A stretch of DNA of 64,000 nucleotides from Apoderus coryli (Eukaryota; Arthropoda; Insecta; Coleoptera; Attelabidae). A program made the position numbers and the translations under genes. Below the pieces are notes generated by a model that was not told the origin of the DNA, did no database searches, and worked only from the letters and a program-made list of their open reading frames with translations. This document shows positions 31,330 to 43,733 of the stretch, piece after piece. The stretch spans positions 9,272,001-9,336,000 of the forward strand of contig OU452198.1 in NCBI GenBank assembly GCA_911728435.2, read 5' to 3'. How positions within the stretch are numbered: the first letter of the stretch is position 1; the number at the start of each line of letters is the position of its first letter.

Positions 31330-34220
31330 GGTATTTGAGCAATCTGGGCGGCCAAAAATATATAAATCAAATAAGTTATACTTCAGGAATAATTGAGTAA
31401 ATTTAGGATATTTGTAAGTATAATTTATAGTAAACCCAAAAAAATAGACACGTATGTACAGTGTGTCCACTAGTAATCTACATTTGGGTAACTTTATTAT
31501 TAATTTTACAAATATATTATAAAAAAATTCGAATAAAAAAATGTTTTAACTGGATGAATCCCATCCTTCCTCGTCTGAATCAACAGTCTCTTCTTCATCA
31601 TCCGTTGATGAGTCCGACTGCGACTCTGTTTGCACATTAGGTGAAGCCGAAAGTAACAAAGTTAGTGTTTCTTTGGAAAACGGTTTACTATGCTTTTTAG
31701 GTATTGGTCTCATTCCAGTTATAATAGGATCGGAAGTAAGCAACAGCCTATTCAACACATCCAAATTGCAAGATTCTCTTGAAAACTTTCTTGCAAAATT
31801 TTGGCGATAGATCCTGAAATGCCTATTACGTGCTTCTGATGCCTCCTCTGATAATTGACCTATAGGAAGCAGCGCATTTTCGATAACCATTGGGCCATGA
31901 ATTAATATTTTGTGCATAGTGGGAGTCATTGGATGCCACGGGAAGAGCTGGATGTAGATTTCTGCAGTTTCCTTTGCATAATCCGAAAATTTTTCTATGT
32001 TAATTTTATGTCAACACGATAATACTTCTAAAATTATTTTTAATCTGTATATAAAGTGCTTGTCAATCCCAGTAATTTCTGCCGACAATTCGTGGTTCTC
32101 AAAAAATCTTCGACTGGTATTGCCATCGTTTGTGTTACCAAATCCAGGTTTAGGTACATCTACTATTAAGCCCAGTTTTCGTCGAAAATCATCCTGTATT
32201 TGTATTTTTCTTTGCTTCACTGCAGCTTTTTTTATGTCTGTCCTCAGTTGCCACTTTTTTATATGTAACTTGTAGGATAAATGTAAAATTGTGTCAAAAA
32301 ATCGGATTCGCGCATGTAAAATAGACAGTCCGAAGTTTAGTGCCTCTGGATTAGCGTCTCTTTTTACGTTTAAATTATTAAAATCTTTGGATGTTAAACC
32401 ACAGATATAGCATCTCATTTTTGATGTAGTATTTGTGGCAGCATTGCAGACTTTTCCGTCAACCATGGTGAACATCATACTATAGTCAACACTGTAACAG
32501 TTATTATCTATCGTGACTTTTGTCTGTTGTAAATTATTTATGGCAGCTTTCACGTAATCTTTTTCTTGCATTGTTATATCTGTGGTTTCTTTAACAAACC
32601 TAATTCGTATGGGGCGGCAATAACGGGGAGATGACGGAGTAGGATTCTGCCATATAACCTCATTGCTTTTGGATCTTTTTAGCTGAAGGGGTACAAAAGA
32701 ACTTTGAAATAAGTTGGCGTCAGAAGCAGCATCGTTACCAAATGTTTGTTTGAATTGAACTTGTTGTGCTCCATCACAACCCCACTTGCACATCAAACAA
32801 ACGTATCGCTTCTTTCGGTATGCAGTTTTAAAACTTCTTCTAAATGGGTCAATAATCGAGTAGTGGTATGGTCCATTAAGCTTTGCAGTTTTACTTCAGC
32901 ACAAGTTTCGGTTACTAAGTATGCTGCCTTATCAGGGTAGCACTCTAGTTTAGCTTTTTGTAGAAGACTATAACAAGGAAATAACTTTTTCTGAGTGCTT
33001 CTTATTATTTCGTACTGCCTCCTGGAAAGTCCTGCGTCAACAAACATGGCAATAGCCTGCTTCGGCGACAATTGAGAGCTGACACTTTCTAACTGAGTAC
33101 GAGAAAAAGCTTTCTTATATTTTGTTGCTCGTTTTGGGGTACTTGTAATTTCTTTTAGAACTAAGGAAGCATCTCTTTTGCCACTAGCTTAGACTGCGTC
33201 GCGTAAGTGAGCACCTCTAAGTTAGTTGTTTTGCGAAGCCCTTCGGTTTTTCTTCTTTTAGTCCTCTCACTTGATGCCTCAAACAACTTTGCGGGTCGAC
33301 CGGGTCTCTTTACAACCTTTGGAATATGAAATGTTCCTTGGAGCTATTCGTTATTTTTCTTTAAGAAGTATTCTTCTTTTCTTAACGCCTTAGACCACCT
33401 GCTCTTTACTTCTGACTTAAAATGTGACAAATCGTGCTTTAGTGTACTAATTTGCTCCGTTGAAAAATCTTCCGATTCGAGAAGATGGTTTTCTAGAAAT
33501 TCCAACTTTTCGTTCATGGTATTCAAATTTTGTCGCTGCATAATAGAAAATAAATGTTTTCTAGTTAGTACTCGTACATTTGACAGCCCTGAAAAAAAAA
33601 AACAACAATTAAGAACGGAAAAAGGAAATAATTAATACCAGTAGTTATTTTATCGATTTTACATGTAGTTATTTGCTTTAAATAGCAATAATTTACAAAA
33701 TCGCATTTTTTCGCAAAAAAAAATTACATTTTTTGAAGAACAAAGCCTAAACTTTCAAAACAAACTAATATCGATTCCGGGAATTATCCGGAAGTACAAC
33801 TTTGTTCCTACAAAGTAAAACTAGATTGAAAAAAAAAAGCATGAAAACAAACTATCTATAGAAAAAGCTAATTTTAAAATTACTAAAATGCATTATATAA
33901 CAAAGATTTGTGAAAACTAAACACACTTACCTGGTTCTCCACAATCCATAATTTATTATTTTATAAGTCTAAATAAACAATACAAATCACAACACTCTTT
34001 AACTACACATCTGCTAACTACGGCGGAAATTAATATGTCTGCTTAAGGATAGCCGAATTTCAACTGATCGTACGATTGTGAACAGTGTGCTATAAGGTGG
34101 GGAAGGGGTTTATTATATGCGTAAACTATCTCTGCTTATAAAATATACGTATTTTCTACCTGCGATAAAGTTTACGAAATCGACTTATGGCCGGCCAGAT
34201 TGCTCAAATACCCCACTGTG
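31330..34220 (-). mobile_element. Transib-like (RAG1-related) DNA transposon
   Basis: Inverted ends: GGTATTTGAGCAATCTGG at 31330-31347 and its complement at 34186-34213, where the outermost bases on the minus strand read CACAGTGG. Transib ends begin with CAC(A/T)(A/G)TG-like heptamers related to the V(D)J recombination signal. The left end has lost the heptamer or starts inside it. The ~2.9 kb between carries one transposase pseudogene on the minus strand; 33545-34180 is its leader region. Confidence 0.7.
31546..33541 (-). pseudogene. Transib-like transposase pseudogene
   Basis: About 665 codons on the minus strand from 33541 to the stop at 31546, in four open pieces. N-terminal: acidic/coiled region and VVKRPGRPAKLFE, a hook-like basic motif. 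Middle: CKWGCDGAQ, RPIRIRFVKET, then TMVDGKVCNA and MRCYICGLTSKD, a zinc-type Cys pair. Next: NDGNTSRRFF. C-terminal: HKILIHG, LPIGQLSEEASEARNRHFR and LLLTSDP, which align by eye with the catalytic Glu region of RAG1 (IGAWASEG type). It ends in a Ser/Asp/Glu tail. Breaks: TAG at 33344-33346, a shift near 33185, a shift near 32815 and TGA at 32011-32013. The second catalytic Asp could not be placed with confidence. Confidence 0.7.
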
Positions 34221-34811
34221 ACATCGTTTGTCTCTCGGTGTCTTACAGATATGCAGGTATACGCTCATCAAGCGTGAACGCTCAAAAAGAACATGCTAAT
34301 ACCCTGGTTTAGATCAGTACCTGGTAGAAGCCTCGTTTTTAAGTAACATTACAAAAATAATACTAGGTATAGATTATTTTCACGTTTTATTATTATGCTA
34401 GATATAACCTGCCACTACGCATCTTTCCGACCTATCCATGTGCAGTTTATCCGTTATCACATATTACCTATAGCGATGGTTTAATTTCCAGCTTAAAATG
34501 TGCGTGATTATTTTGATTATTATGCTTCTCTTTAAATTTATTAAAACTATATACCACTAGCTATTTGTGTATCACAGTTGTTTATCAGTTCCCATTGGCG
34601 GATATTTCGAAACTGATAGTAAATCAGCTCAAAACAGGAACAGCGGCGACATGTATTTTTTTATTTCATATAAAATTGGATCTGATCCATTAGGAGATAA
34701 CTACTGTTTGTAGTTTAATGATTATTTTCCGTATTTTAAAATCGATGACGTATTTTATATACGAATTATACATGAAATTATTAATTGCACAGCGTTCGGA
34801 GACTCTAATAG
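34221..34811. other. No gene seen
   Basis: No coding or repeat signal that I can support. Confidence 0.5.
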
Positions 34812-34945
34812 AAATCCTCCTTCCACTCTGTCCAATGTAGCAGGCATTCAAGGATAACTATAGACTCCGGACCTGTCTGTTTCGGTTTGTTGTTCAAAAA
34901 ACAGTTGGAATGCTGGCTCCATTGGTCAGAGTGAAAGGAGGATTT
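34812..34945. repeat. Foldback, ~40-bp arms
   Basis: AAATCCTCCTTCCACTCTG (34812) pairs with CAGAGTGAAAGGAGGATTT ending 34945. Pairing extends inward through CCAATG and GCATTC. Loop ~55 bases. Confidence 0.75.
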
Positions 34946-35658
34946 GTACTAGGGTCTCAACCTTCTCTTCTTAATTCATCTCATCGTCTTTCGCAAATCA
35001 CAGTTTCAACACGGGCCACTCCTTTAACATGGACACTAACACTCCATTATTGTGGGAAAGGTATAAGACTGAACATTCTGGAAATCAATGACTTTTACAA
35101 AAACTTTGATTTATTTCACCACTTTGACTCCTTACTTTTTCTAGACCCACAATTATTATCTGTTTTGAATTCTTCATGACAACTGCATACCGTATAACTC
35201 TTGATCCGCTTCGACTAATTTGTAACCCATTGTCTTTATAAGGACAATGTTTCTAACTTTATATCAATCAATTTACCTATAATAAGCGGTAAATTTAGAT
35301 CTCTTATTACTCTCTATTAGTAGGTAATAGAAGAAATTTTAAGTTAATTTTTGCCATAGGTATGTATTTGGTTCACTCTCATTTTGTCTAGACGTCGCGA
35401 TATATTTCTTAGTTCATTGTCCTACTTGAGTTTTCAATATCAGTTTCAGTACACACTTTTACATTTCCACAGCGAATTGCCGTTTCTATTCAAAAATTAT
35501 TTAAAGTGGAAAAACGTTTTTTAGATGATTCATGAAATTATAGAAGATAAAGAATTTTGATGAATGAATCTAAAATTAATATTTCAACAAATCGACAAAC
35601 AAATTATAATAAACGGTAGATATGATAACTATAATAGAATTATGTTTTATAAATATAC

Positions 35659-37463
35659 AATGTGTCCACCGATAGAGTTTGGAAGAGGAAAAACTTTTTT
35701 ATTTGTAGATTTAGAACAAAAAGTTATTCTTTATAAAAACGTCTGCTTGTATCGAAACTACAATTTCGGATACCAAATTTACGATTACTATACAGGGTAT
35801 ATCAAAAATAACATTTTTAATGATATTAATTTTTTTGTTTTTTTTTTTAATTTTATGAAAATATTTTCAAAAACGTGATTTTTTACACCAATTGTGCAAA
35901 AAAACTAATAAACCTTTTTCTCAAAGTGGTTAATTTCATAGCTACTATTAAAATAATAAAATTAAAATCATTAACCCAACTTTTTCCAGTCACTGTAGTT
36001 ATTTTTATTACTGTCGGTATCCTTTGGCAGATTCAGAAAGACAAAATACTAAGGCGTCACATCATTATAATACTGTAACATTTTAGGAGAACCTGAGTGT
36101 TTATTAGCTATATTTTTTGTATTTTTCTTTGGGTTTTGGTTTCTCGAAAAAAACCTTTTTTTTTTTTATTTTCAGCGAGATTTACATTTCGCTTGCCTTG
36201 TATAAACTGAAATCTTCTTATTTCTTTTATACAGGGTGTCCCACTTAAGATGGATACAAGCCCATAACTCTGTTATTTTTTGAGCGTTTTCTATCATTTT
36301 TGGTAGACAGGTGTACTGTTACGAGGTACACATTTTCATCGTGGTAAAAAGTGCGGTACCACATTGGCGTACGTTTTAATTGGGTTTAATTTTTTTTCGT
36401 TCAAGAGTAAACTACATTTAGGACATAATTTATTCCAAATCTGATAAATTTACTCGAATCTTTCTTATCCAAAATACTTAGGTTCTAATTTCGATAAAAA
36501 TTCATACAGTGTGTGTCATTAAAAATTTAAAATTTAAAATTTCACCGGAAATACTTGTTTTTGGTCATTTTATACATACATAAAATATCTGTCTGTCTAT
36601 ATCCACGAAAATGCAAAAACCACTTAACAGATTTTAACCAAATTTGGTACAAAAATACTATTGGACATGGCAAGGAGCTGATTAGATTTTGGGAAACATT
36701 GAGCGTAGGCAAGGAGTTTAAAAGAGAGTGCAAAAATTAAAAAAAAATCATAGTTCTTAATCTTATCCGAAATACTGCATATTTTTTGAACATAAAATAT
36801 TAGACCACATTGGCGTTCGAAAATAATGTAAAATGGAGTAAAAAAGATTTAAAAAAAAACGTATTTCCTAAACATAGCAGAAATATTAACTAGTTATTTA
36901 TAGCTTTGATAGAATATAACCTATAAATGTGTCGTAAGTAACGTACTTTCATAGGCGTTCGTAAATAGTGGAAAAAGGGTCAAAACATAAAAAATATATA
37001 TTTCCTAAGCTTATTCGAAATATGGAATAACTTTTCATAGTAGCGATACAATATAAGCTAATAAATATTCCATGAAAGGATTGCTTCACACAGGCGTTCG
37101 AAAATAGTCTAAAAAAGGGTCAAAAACAAAAAAAAAATGTTTCCCAAATATACCAGAAAAATTGGCTAATTATATATAGTTTTGATATAAGATAACCTTC
37201 AAAATGCAGCATAAAATTTTTTATTTACATAGGCGTTCGTAAATAGTAGAAAAGGGGGTAAAATAAAAAAAAAAAACAAAAAAAATGGAAATCCATAAAA
37301 ATTGTATTTTTGATATACCCTGTATAGTAATCATAAATTTGGTATTCGAAATTGTAGTTTAGACACAAGCAGACGTTTTTATAAAGAATCACTTTTTGTT
37401 CTAGGTCTACAAATAAAAAAGTTTTTCCTCTTCCAAACTCTATCCATCCGTGGACACATTAGA
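35659..37463. mobile_element. Inverted-repeat element A (GTGTCCAC ends)
   Basis: Left arm 35659-35800 (ACAATGTGTCCACCGATAG on) and right arm 37318-37463 (ending CCGTGGACACATT) are reverse complements. They share GTTTGGAAGAGGAAAAAC, TTTGTAGATTTAGAACAAAA and ACGTCTGCTTGT. Inside are a TACAGGGTGTCCCACTTAAG end at 36232 and the opposite-strand copy of the tandem-unit repeat at 36545-37290. No transposase. Confidence 0.6.
36545..37290 (-). repeat. Tandem-unit dispersed repeat, opposite-strand copy
   Basis: Reverse complement of much of 6660-8160: CAGAC-type end at 36588, then anchors GGCGTTCG(A/T)AAATA at about 36830, 36953, 37085 and 37230, giving units of 120-150 bp. Confidence 0.7.
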
Positions 37464-37937
37464 TAGAGTATCAAAGAGGACAAACTCTTTTAGTTGTAGA
37501 TTTAGAAGAAAAAGTAATTATTTATAAAAATGTCTGCTTGTGTCGAAACTACAATTTCGAATACCAAATCTACGATTGCTATGCAGGGTATATCAAAAAT
37601 ACAATTTTTATAGATTTTGATTTTTTCGTTTTTTTGAAATTTTATTATTTTAATAGTAGCTATGAAATTAACCACTTTGAGAAAAAGGTTTATTAGTTTT
37701 TTTTGCACAATTAGTGTAGTAAATCACGGTTTTGAAAATATTTCCATAAAATTAAAAAAAAAATCAAAATCATTAAAAAAAATTATTTTTGATATACGCT
37801 GTATATTAATCGTAAATTTGGTATCCGAAATTGTAGTTTCGATACAAGCATACGTTTTTATAAAGAATGACTTTTTGTTCTAAATCTACAAATAAAAAAG
37901 TTTTTCCTGTTCCAAACTCTATCCGTGGACACATTGT
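37464..37937. mobile_element. Inverted-repeat element B (same family as A)
   Basis: Left arm 37464-37640 (first bases altered) and right arm 37790-37937 ending CCGTGGACACATTG. About 474 bp. It abuts element A directly, so the two insertions share a border. Confidence 0.6.
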
Positions 37938-38139
37938 ATGTGTAAGTCTCTTGTATGTTTTAAGATACCTAAAAAAGGCAAAATGTAAAAAAATATAAAA
38001 ATGTACGAATAATTATAGTAAATAGTATATAATTTATGAACCAACGTTCTGTCTATATTTTTCTTTTAATAACACTAACAAGTATAAGTAGGTAAATAAA
38101 TAAATTTTTCATCTATTAATTAACTCTATTTCGGTTCGT

Positions 38140-38600
38140 ACCTACTATCCTAGAACTGTCAGGAGTGTGCGCAGTTTAAATTTACATATTCGGGTTTTGT
38201 TGAACTGATTTAGGACAGTTCTATACAAACAGACGTTTCGTTTTCCGGTTTATTCTACAATCGTTCTCGAACGGTTCTAGAGCTGTCAAAATCAATCATT
38301 TGTGGCGAGCAAGTACTGCTTTCGGACTGTATAAATTAACCTAATTCCAAGCCCGTAATTTTAAAATTATGGATTTAATAAAAATACTAGAATATAGTAG
38401 TGAATCATGTTCGCCTGTCGAAAATCATGATCATTGGTTGAAGGAAATAGTCTCTACTATTTTTACTTAAATTATTTTGAGTTCTATTACTGTTCGATTT
38501 TGAACAGTAATAGAACGGTCCACGAATTTTATATAACGGCCAACCAGTTCGACGCAGTTCTCAAACAGTTCGAGAACTATCCTCGAACGATTCTAATTTG
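38140..38600. repeat. Small element with GTTC/GAAC motifs and hairpin
   Basis: Repeated GTTC-GAAC palindromic motifs near both ends (CGTTCTCGAACGGTTC at 38262, CAGTTCGAGAACTATCC at 38565). A perfect hairpin at 38481-38516 has a 15-bp stem and 6-base loop. A short frame from ATG 38369 (MDLIKILEYSSESCSP, about 33 codons) lies between. Possibly a short derivative of a DNA transposon; class unknown. Confidence 0.45.
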
Positions 38601-39315
38601 CAAACCCGTATAAGGCTATTCACTATTCTTTCAAGGCATGTTTATGGACATTTTGTCATGGCAAAGTTATGACAGTTATTGGTAAGTGTTTTGGTAACTA
38701 TCCGCCCTGAGTTCCTTATTTTAATTTTGCGTTCGAAATTTTTAACTGATGATGAAATTTTCAATATTCGAAACGTATATCACATAAATTAACGTTATAC
38801 ACATAAACTTGTGGTGGTGACGATTGTTTACCATTGTTTTATTACATTGCACAGACTGCTGTGAAAATTAACGTTTGATTTCCATTTGAAAAGCTCAGCG
38901 GCGGAAAGTGCCAGCTGTCATGAGTGTTTGTTTTTTAAAATTTATTGTAATACAAACATTATCTGCCACCAGTCATCATTAAATTCACAACATGAAACGT
39001 GTTGCATATATTAAATGGAATTATCATAGAACAATTAGAGAAATTGCATAGGTATGTTTTCATTGGTTTGTTATGTGAAATATGTGTATGTCACTATTTT
39101 CATTTCATTATAAATATACCTAGATTCCTTTAAAATTTCATTTAAAATTTTACCGAATATTTGATTCGTTTTATATTTATTCTATTTCAAAACTGAAACC
39201 CTATATGCATATCATTGTTTGCCTTAAAGCTTGACGAGCAAATTTAAATAATTTTTTAACAAAAGTACAGGTTACGAACGGCAACAGTGGAAGTTTTATT
39301 AGAAAGTAATTAAAT

Positions 39316-39501
39316 ATGTCCCTGAGATATTTAATTTTATTAGTTATTTTGTCGTCTGCCTTAGAAGGCGGTAGTTGTTCGAACGGGCTCCAGTGTTGCC
39401 AGGTTATCTTATTGATGGATGATATGGATTTTCTAACCTCAAATATTTACTATTTTCTGCTTTGTTGCGTTACGTGTAAAACTGGATGGAAGAGTTTTTA
39501 G
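39316..39501 (+). CDS. Hypothetical small secreted-type ORF
   Basis: A 61-codon frame from ATG 39316. It begins MSLRYLILLVILSSALEGGS, a plausible signal peptide with a basic residue, a Leu/Ile core and small residues, and it then shows several Cys. No family is recognised. A possible donor (CCAG/GTTATC at 39398) would make it a first exon encoding a signal peptide. It could equally be chance: codon use gives no help and there is no downstream exon I can identify. Confidence 0.25.
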   Translation: MSLRYLILLVILSSALEGGSCSNGLQCCQVILLMDDMDFLTSNIYYFLLCCVTCKTGWKSF

Positions 39502-40014
39502 TCTCGAAATTATTTTATTGACTTTTATTATTGACTCACTCAAAGCAACATCAATTTCTAAAGTAAAAAACAACTGTTTGAAATCTTATTAGTATCTACT
39601 TTTAAAAACATTTATAACAAAAAGCCAGACGAAAACGAGGCAAATTTTATAACAGAATTATTGATTGGATCTGAATATATCTCTCACGATCTCAATAATG
39701 ATCATAAATATACTTAATTTATGATCACTGTTAGAATATATCCTTTTCTGTTCACCTTCTTATTATATTTTTGTGAACTTAAACTGAAATATAAATAATG
39801 TTTTATGACGAAATTAGGTAGTCTTTATTTCGTTTGAGAAGTTGTAGGAACAAAAAGCAAATTATGAACTTTCATAAAGAATAATTATATTTATAATATA
39901 TGATTGATTCTAAGATAAAAGCCCAGAAGAGCAACTATTGGTCTTCTCGGATAAAAGTCTGAAAACTAAAGTAAGAAAATTTGGCAACACTGGAGCATGT
40001 TCAAACAATTACCG

Positions 40015-40140
40015 CCTTCTCCTGCCTGCTCCTAAACAGAGTGTTACCGCCCGCATATGCTACTGATGTCAACGTTATTATTGAAAATGTGACAGTACCG
40101 CCATCTATGAACAAAAATTAAAAAGAGCTGGCGCTAAATG
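40015..40140. repeat. Second copy of the 14987-type insertion
   Basis: CCTGCCTGCTCCTAAACAG and TTACCGCCCGCATATG match 14990-15024. The following CTACTGATGTCAACG to GGCGCTAAATGG matches 15036-15115 in the opposite orientation. Confidence 0.65.
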
Positions 40141-40289
40141 GTCACTTATAAAAGTGTGTATTGTTTATTACTTTGTTTCACATTGTTAAAACTGTTTTAT
40201 TATTTGGTTATTGTTTTTTATTTTATTTCTTAATTTATGAATAAACATTTCCCTGGCTTGTTCATTTCATTCCGATTAAAATAATTGGA

Positions 40290-40405
40290 CACATGCGTTT
40301 TCCTCAAACAAATAAGAAAACTAGGTTATTACAAACATTTTTTATCTGTTTTCTGTCTATTACGGGGGAAAAAGTTACATACAGGGTGAATTATTGGGAT
40401 GAACC
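40290..40405 (+). repeat. Short CAGGGTG-ended element
   Basis: Opposite-strand copy of 31155-31290, ending ATACAGGGTGAATTATTGG at 40380. A related end, ATACAGGGTGAAGTG, is at 40690. Confidence 0.6.
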
Positions 40406-40699
40406 AGATATGCCAGATTTTTAAATCCGGCCCTGTAAATCAATTCAAATTATGGTATTTACCATACTGGAGCACAGTGTGTGTCGTTTCTATCTATTTT
40501 GAAGATTTCTTTTTAATAACTAAACATTATTATACAGTAAGATACTTCATAATTGCCAGTTTTCAATTTGGCTCTAAACTGAATCCTTAATTGGAAATGT
40601 GAAATGTGAAATGGAAAAAATTCAAATACCCAGGTTTAACTGTCTATTTATGCCCTCTGAAAAAATTATATCAGATTTTTGAAAAATCATATACAGGGT

Positions 40700-42185
40700 G
40701 AAGTGTTGAATATGAAGCAGTCCATTTATATCCCTGTATATCACTTGTCATACTTAATTGTCGTACCGAACTCTCGGCGCATCGTTCTCAGATTTAGTTT
40801 AAGCTGGAATAAAAATTAAATATATTTAACAGCGTTAATATATTTGTAAAAGTAAAATAAAAATAAAATTGGCTAATTTAGGTTTCTGGTTAATTACGCA
40901 TGCACTAATGTTGGGTGTGTAAATAGGTTTCGGATTGATCGATTGATTTCGGTATTACGCAAATAATGAGTACGTGACTGATGATGGTGACAATTTTCAA
41001 ATAAGGTGTGGTTTCTCGTAATTTTTCTTGGTTGTTGCCAAATTTTGAATAAATTGAATTGAATGAAATATAAATAATATGGAATTTTTTCAACAACCAA
41101 ATTATTTTAGCAAAAATAAAATAAACTTGGGGAAATTAAGTTTATGTTTAGTTAATCATCTGCGCGTGTCTCGGGTGTACATAGTTTTCGGATTAATTAC
41201 GCTCTTGCGTGAATAATAAGTACGAGGTGTAGGATAGCGATAATTTCAAAGAAATTTTGGCAGCAGCGCATTGTTTTTATGTTGTATAAGGGAGTAGATT
41301 CTGCTGCTGAGTATAACATACAACCTCAGCCTCGATTCCGAAATGTTATTCGATCATCGGATCGAATTTTCAGGCCCTGGAAATAACTCAATATTGTAGT
41401 TTTAATTGACAAAATGCGCGTTATAAACAACTTAAATGACATGCAGTTAAAGCTTGTTTAAAGGACACAAAGTGTCCGTGTAAGTCATAACAACAAATTT
41501 ATACGACGGCCACAGAAACTTTGAGATCCATTAAAACTTCCTTTAATCTATAACGCAGGTTGCATCATAGTCACAACTTAATTTTATCTAATAATGATTT
41601 TAGTTACCATAAAAGGCAAATTTCAACTATCAAACAAATTATACACTTAAAACACAGTTAATTGTTGGATAAATTAAATTTTGAAATTAGATGTATGCCA
41701 AGGTATTCTATTATACCCACTTTAACATAATTTTAATTATAATTTGGCGGAAAATATTAATATTTAACTAAAACAATGATTAACAGACAACAGCCAAATT
41801 GTAACACTTAAATTGCATATCTTTCATTATTTTAAATTATGTTTGTGCTAAACAACACCGCTAGATTTTTTTGCCAATTAGTAACATTAAAGTTAAGAAC
41901 TCTCTTGCCAAATATTTGATATTGCGTAAAGACTCTTATGCACAGTACGCGACGCTAGAACCGGAAGTCCAGCGAGTAAGACAGGCGATTAAGTTAAGCC
42001 ACTGACCATTGACACAGCTTTAATTTTAGAATATTTTCCAGTTATATTATTTTGCCAAATTTCATTAAATGAAACTGTTACCCTCGAGGCACGAATAGCT
42101 ATACCTATTTAACTGCAATAATATTTTTGTAACCTTTTTGTCATATACCTTTCTCGTAATCGTTACTTATAAAAAAAACTTAAAC
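40700..42185. other. No gene seen
   Basis: About 1.5 kb of AT-rich sequence without open frames of note or repeats that I recognise. Confidence 0.5.
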
Positions 42186-42285
42186 ATCTTGTGTCTTGTA
42201 AACAATGCATTTCCGGACGTATGCTTATGGGAACTTTTATTCATAAACTGAGAAATATTGTTTTTGAAACACCTTGTATAAAAAT
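42186..42285 (-). repeat. CAGGGTGTTT-family repeat
   Basis: TGCATTTCCGGACGTATG to GAAACACCTTGTATA. Relatives at 45590-45770, 50395-50430, 52030-52145 and 60690-60880 share the CCGGAAATGC or CCTATAAACATA segment behind the CAGGGTGTTT end. Confidence 0.55.
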
Positions 42286-42289
42286 GAAT

Positions 42290-43730
42290 ATCTAATATCA
42301 TTATTTAATTCAAACGAACAGATATGTCTATGCATAGAGCACTAAAGGTATTTTGCATGGAGAGACCCAAAGTTGGGGTCAATATTAGCTTTTCGTTAAT
42401 AACTTGCGAAACACAAAAGCCCAGGTCGGGACCACAGATAGCCGTCGCTTAAATATTGACTATAAAATCGTTACACTGACTTTATTTACTCTCCTAGATT
42501 CATCCTATAGGCTATTATATTTCACGAATAATAAGGTTTCAAACTTTATGTCTCGTTGCCCAGCCAAAGCATTAAAGCAATCTTTCTCAATATTTTCAAA
42601 TACTTCAAAGTTTCTATAATATATGATTGAGATTCTTATTTTTCATTTGAAGTTGAACATATTCTGTTATAGATACGCTGGAAACTTATATAAAACGATT
42701 TTAGAGTTATCACACAGTTTTAAATTCTCTATTTTCGTCAAAGTTATTTGATCATTCATCATTAGAAAGAAAATTATTTGAAGTTACCATACTACAGGGG
42801 TGTCAAATGTACACTTAGCGATCATTCCTAAATCGAGTTATCATAAATCAACCTAACACTAAGTTTCCAAAACATTTTCACGTCAACTGCGTGTGGGATA
42901 TTTACTATGGCACCTTGCGATAAGGTCGGATAAGCATCAAAGACGATTTTTGCCTCTACTGTACCAGTTAGGAACACAAAGGCGAAGGCTAATTGCACAC
43001 ACACACACACCGATTTTGGATGGCCGATTATATCCCGGTCATCCAAATTCCAATAGTAAACCACATGTGGGAACCGACCTGGCACACACACCTATCGCCG
43101 ATCGGGTCTAGATTCTAGCGACCATTGTTTAGAGGCCTGAAAAATACATATTTCGATAATGGACAAAACTTATCAATTCTAGGAGTTTATAGGCATCCAT
43201 CAAATCAATCGAGAGGCAAATCTGTTAGAGATGCGCAGAACTCATGTGAGGTGCCTCACAAAACACTGGTCATTTTGCTTAAGTCGAAAATTTTCACAAA
43301 TGGATTACGTCATGCTACATGAGGTCATTTACGTAATATTATCTCATTGTAGAAAAAGTAAATTTGCCATTATTTCAAAAACGACAAAAAATGGCAACAT
43401 AATATTACAAAGTAGCCTCAATTTTCAATGCTAAATACGATAATATTATACAGAATAACATGTTGGAGGGTGTGTAAAATTTTACATTTTGTTGTAAGAA
43501 GCTGAAGAATAATGCCTCACTATTGAAGAAACATTAATGTTATTATTGGGCCTGTAAACGTCAATTTTGACATAAACAAAAGAAATTTTACATATGTTAT
43601 GCGGGGTGTTCAGAAAATTTAAAAAACTTTAAATAATTATTCATTAAAACACTTTTAGCACAGCATAATAAGTACAGCATTCCGAGTCCACATTGGCACT
43701 TTTAACTAAATAATTTCAAACTTTGACGTA
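42290..43730. other. No gene seen; CA microsatellite at 42995
   Basis: No supported coding region. A (CA)8-like run lies at 42994-43009. Confidence 0.5.
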
Positions 43731-43733
43731 TGA

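Noticed and set aside
32746..32940. Plus-strand frame opposite the Transib-like gene
   Set aside because: Antisense shadow of the transposase pseudogene.
42828..43111. Frames on both strands around the CA run
   Set aside because: Overlapping frames with no homology; the CA repeat inflates them.
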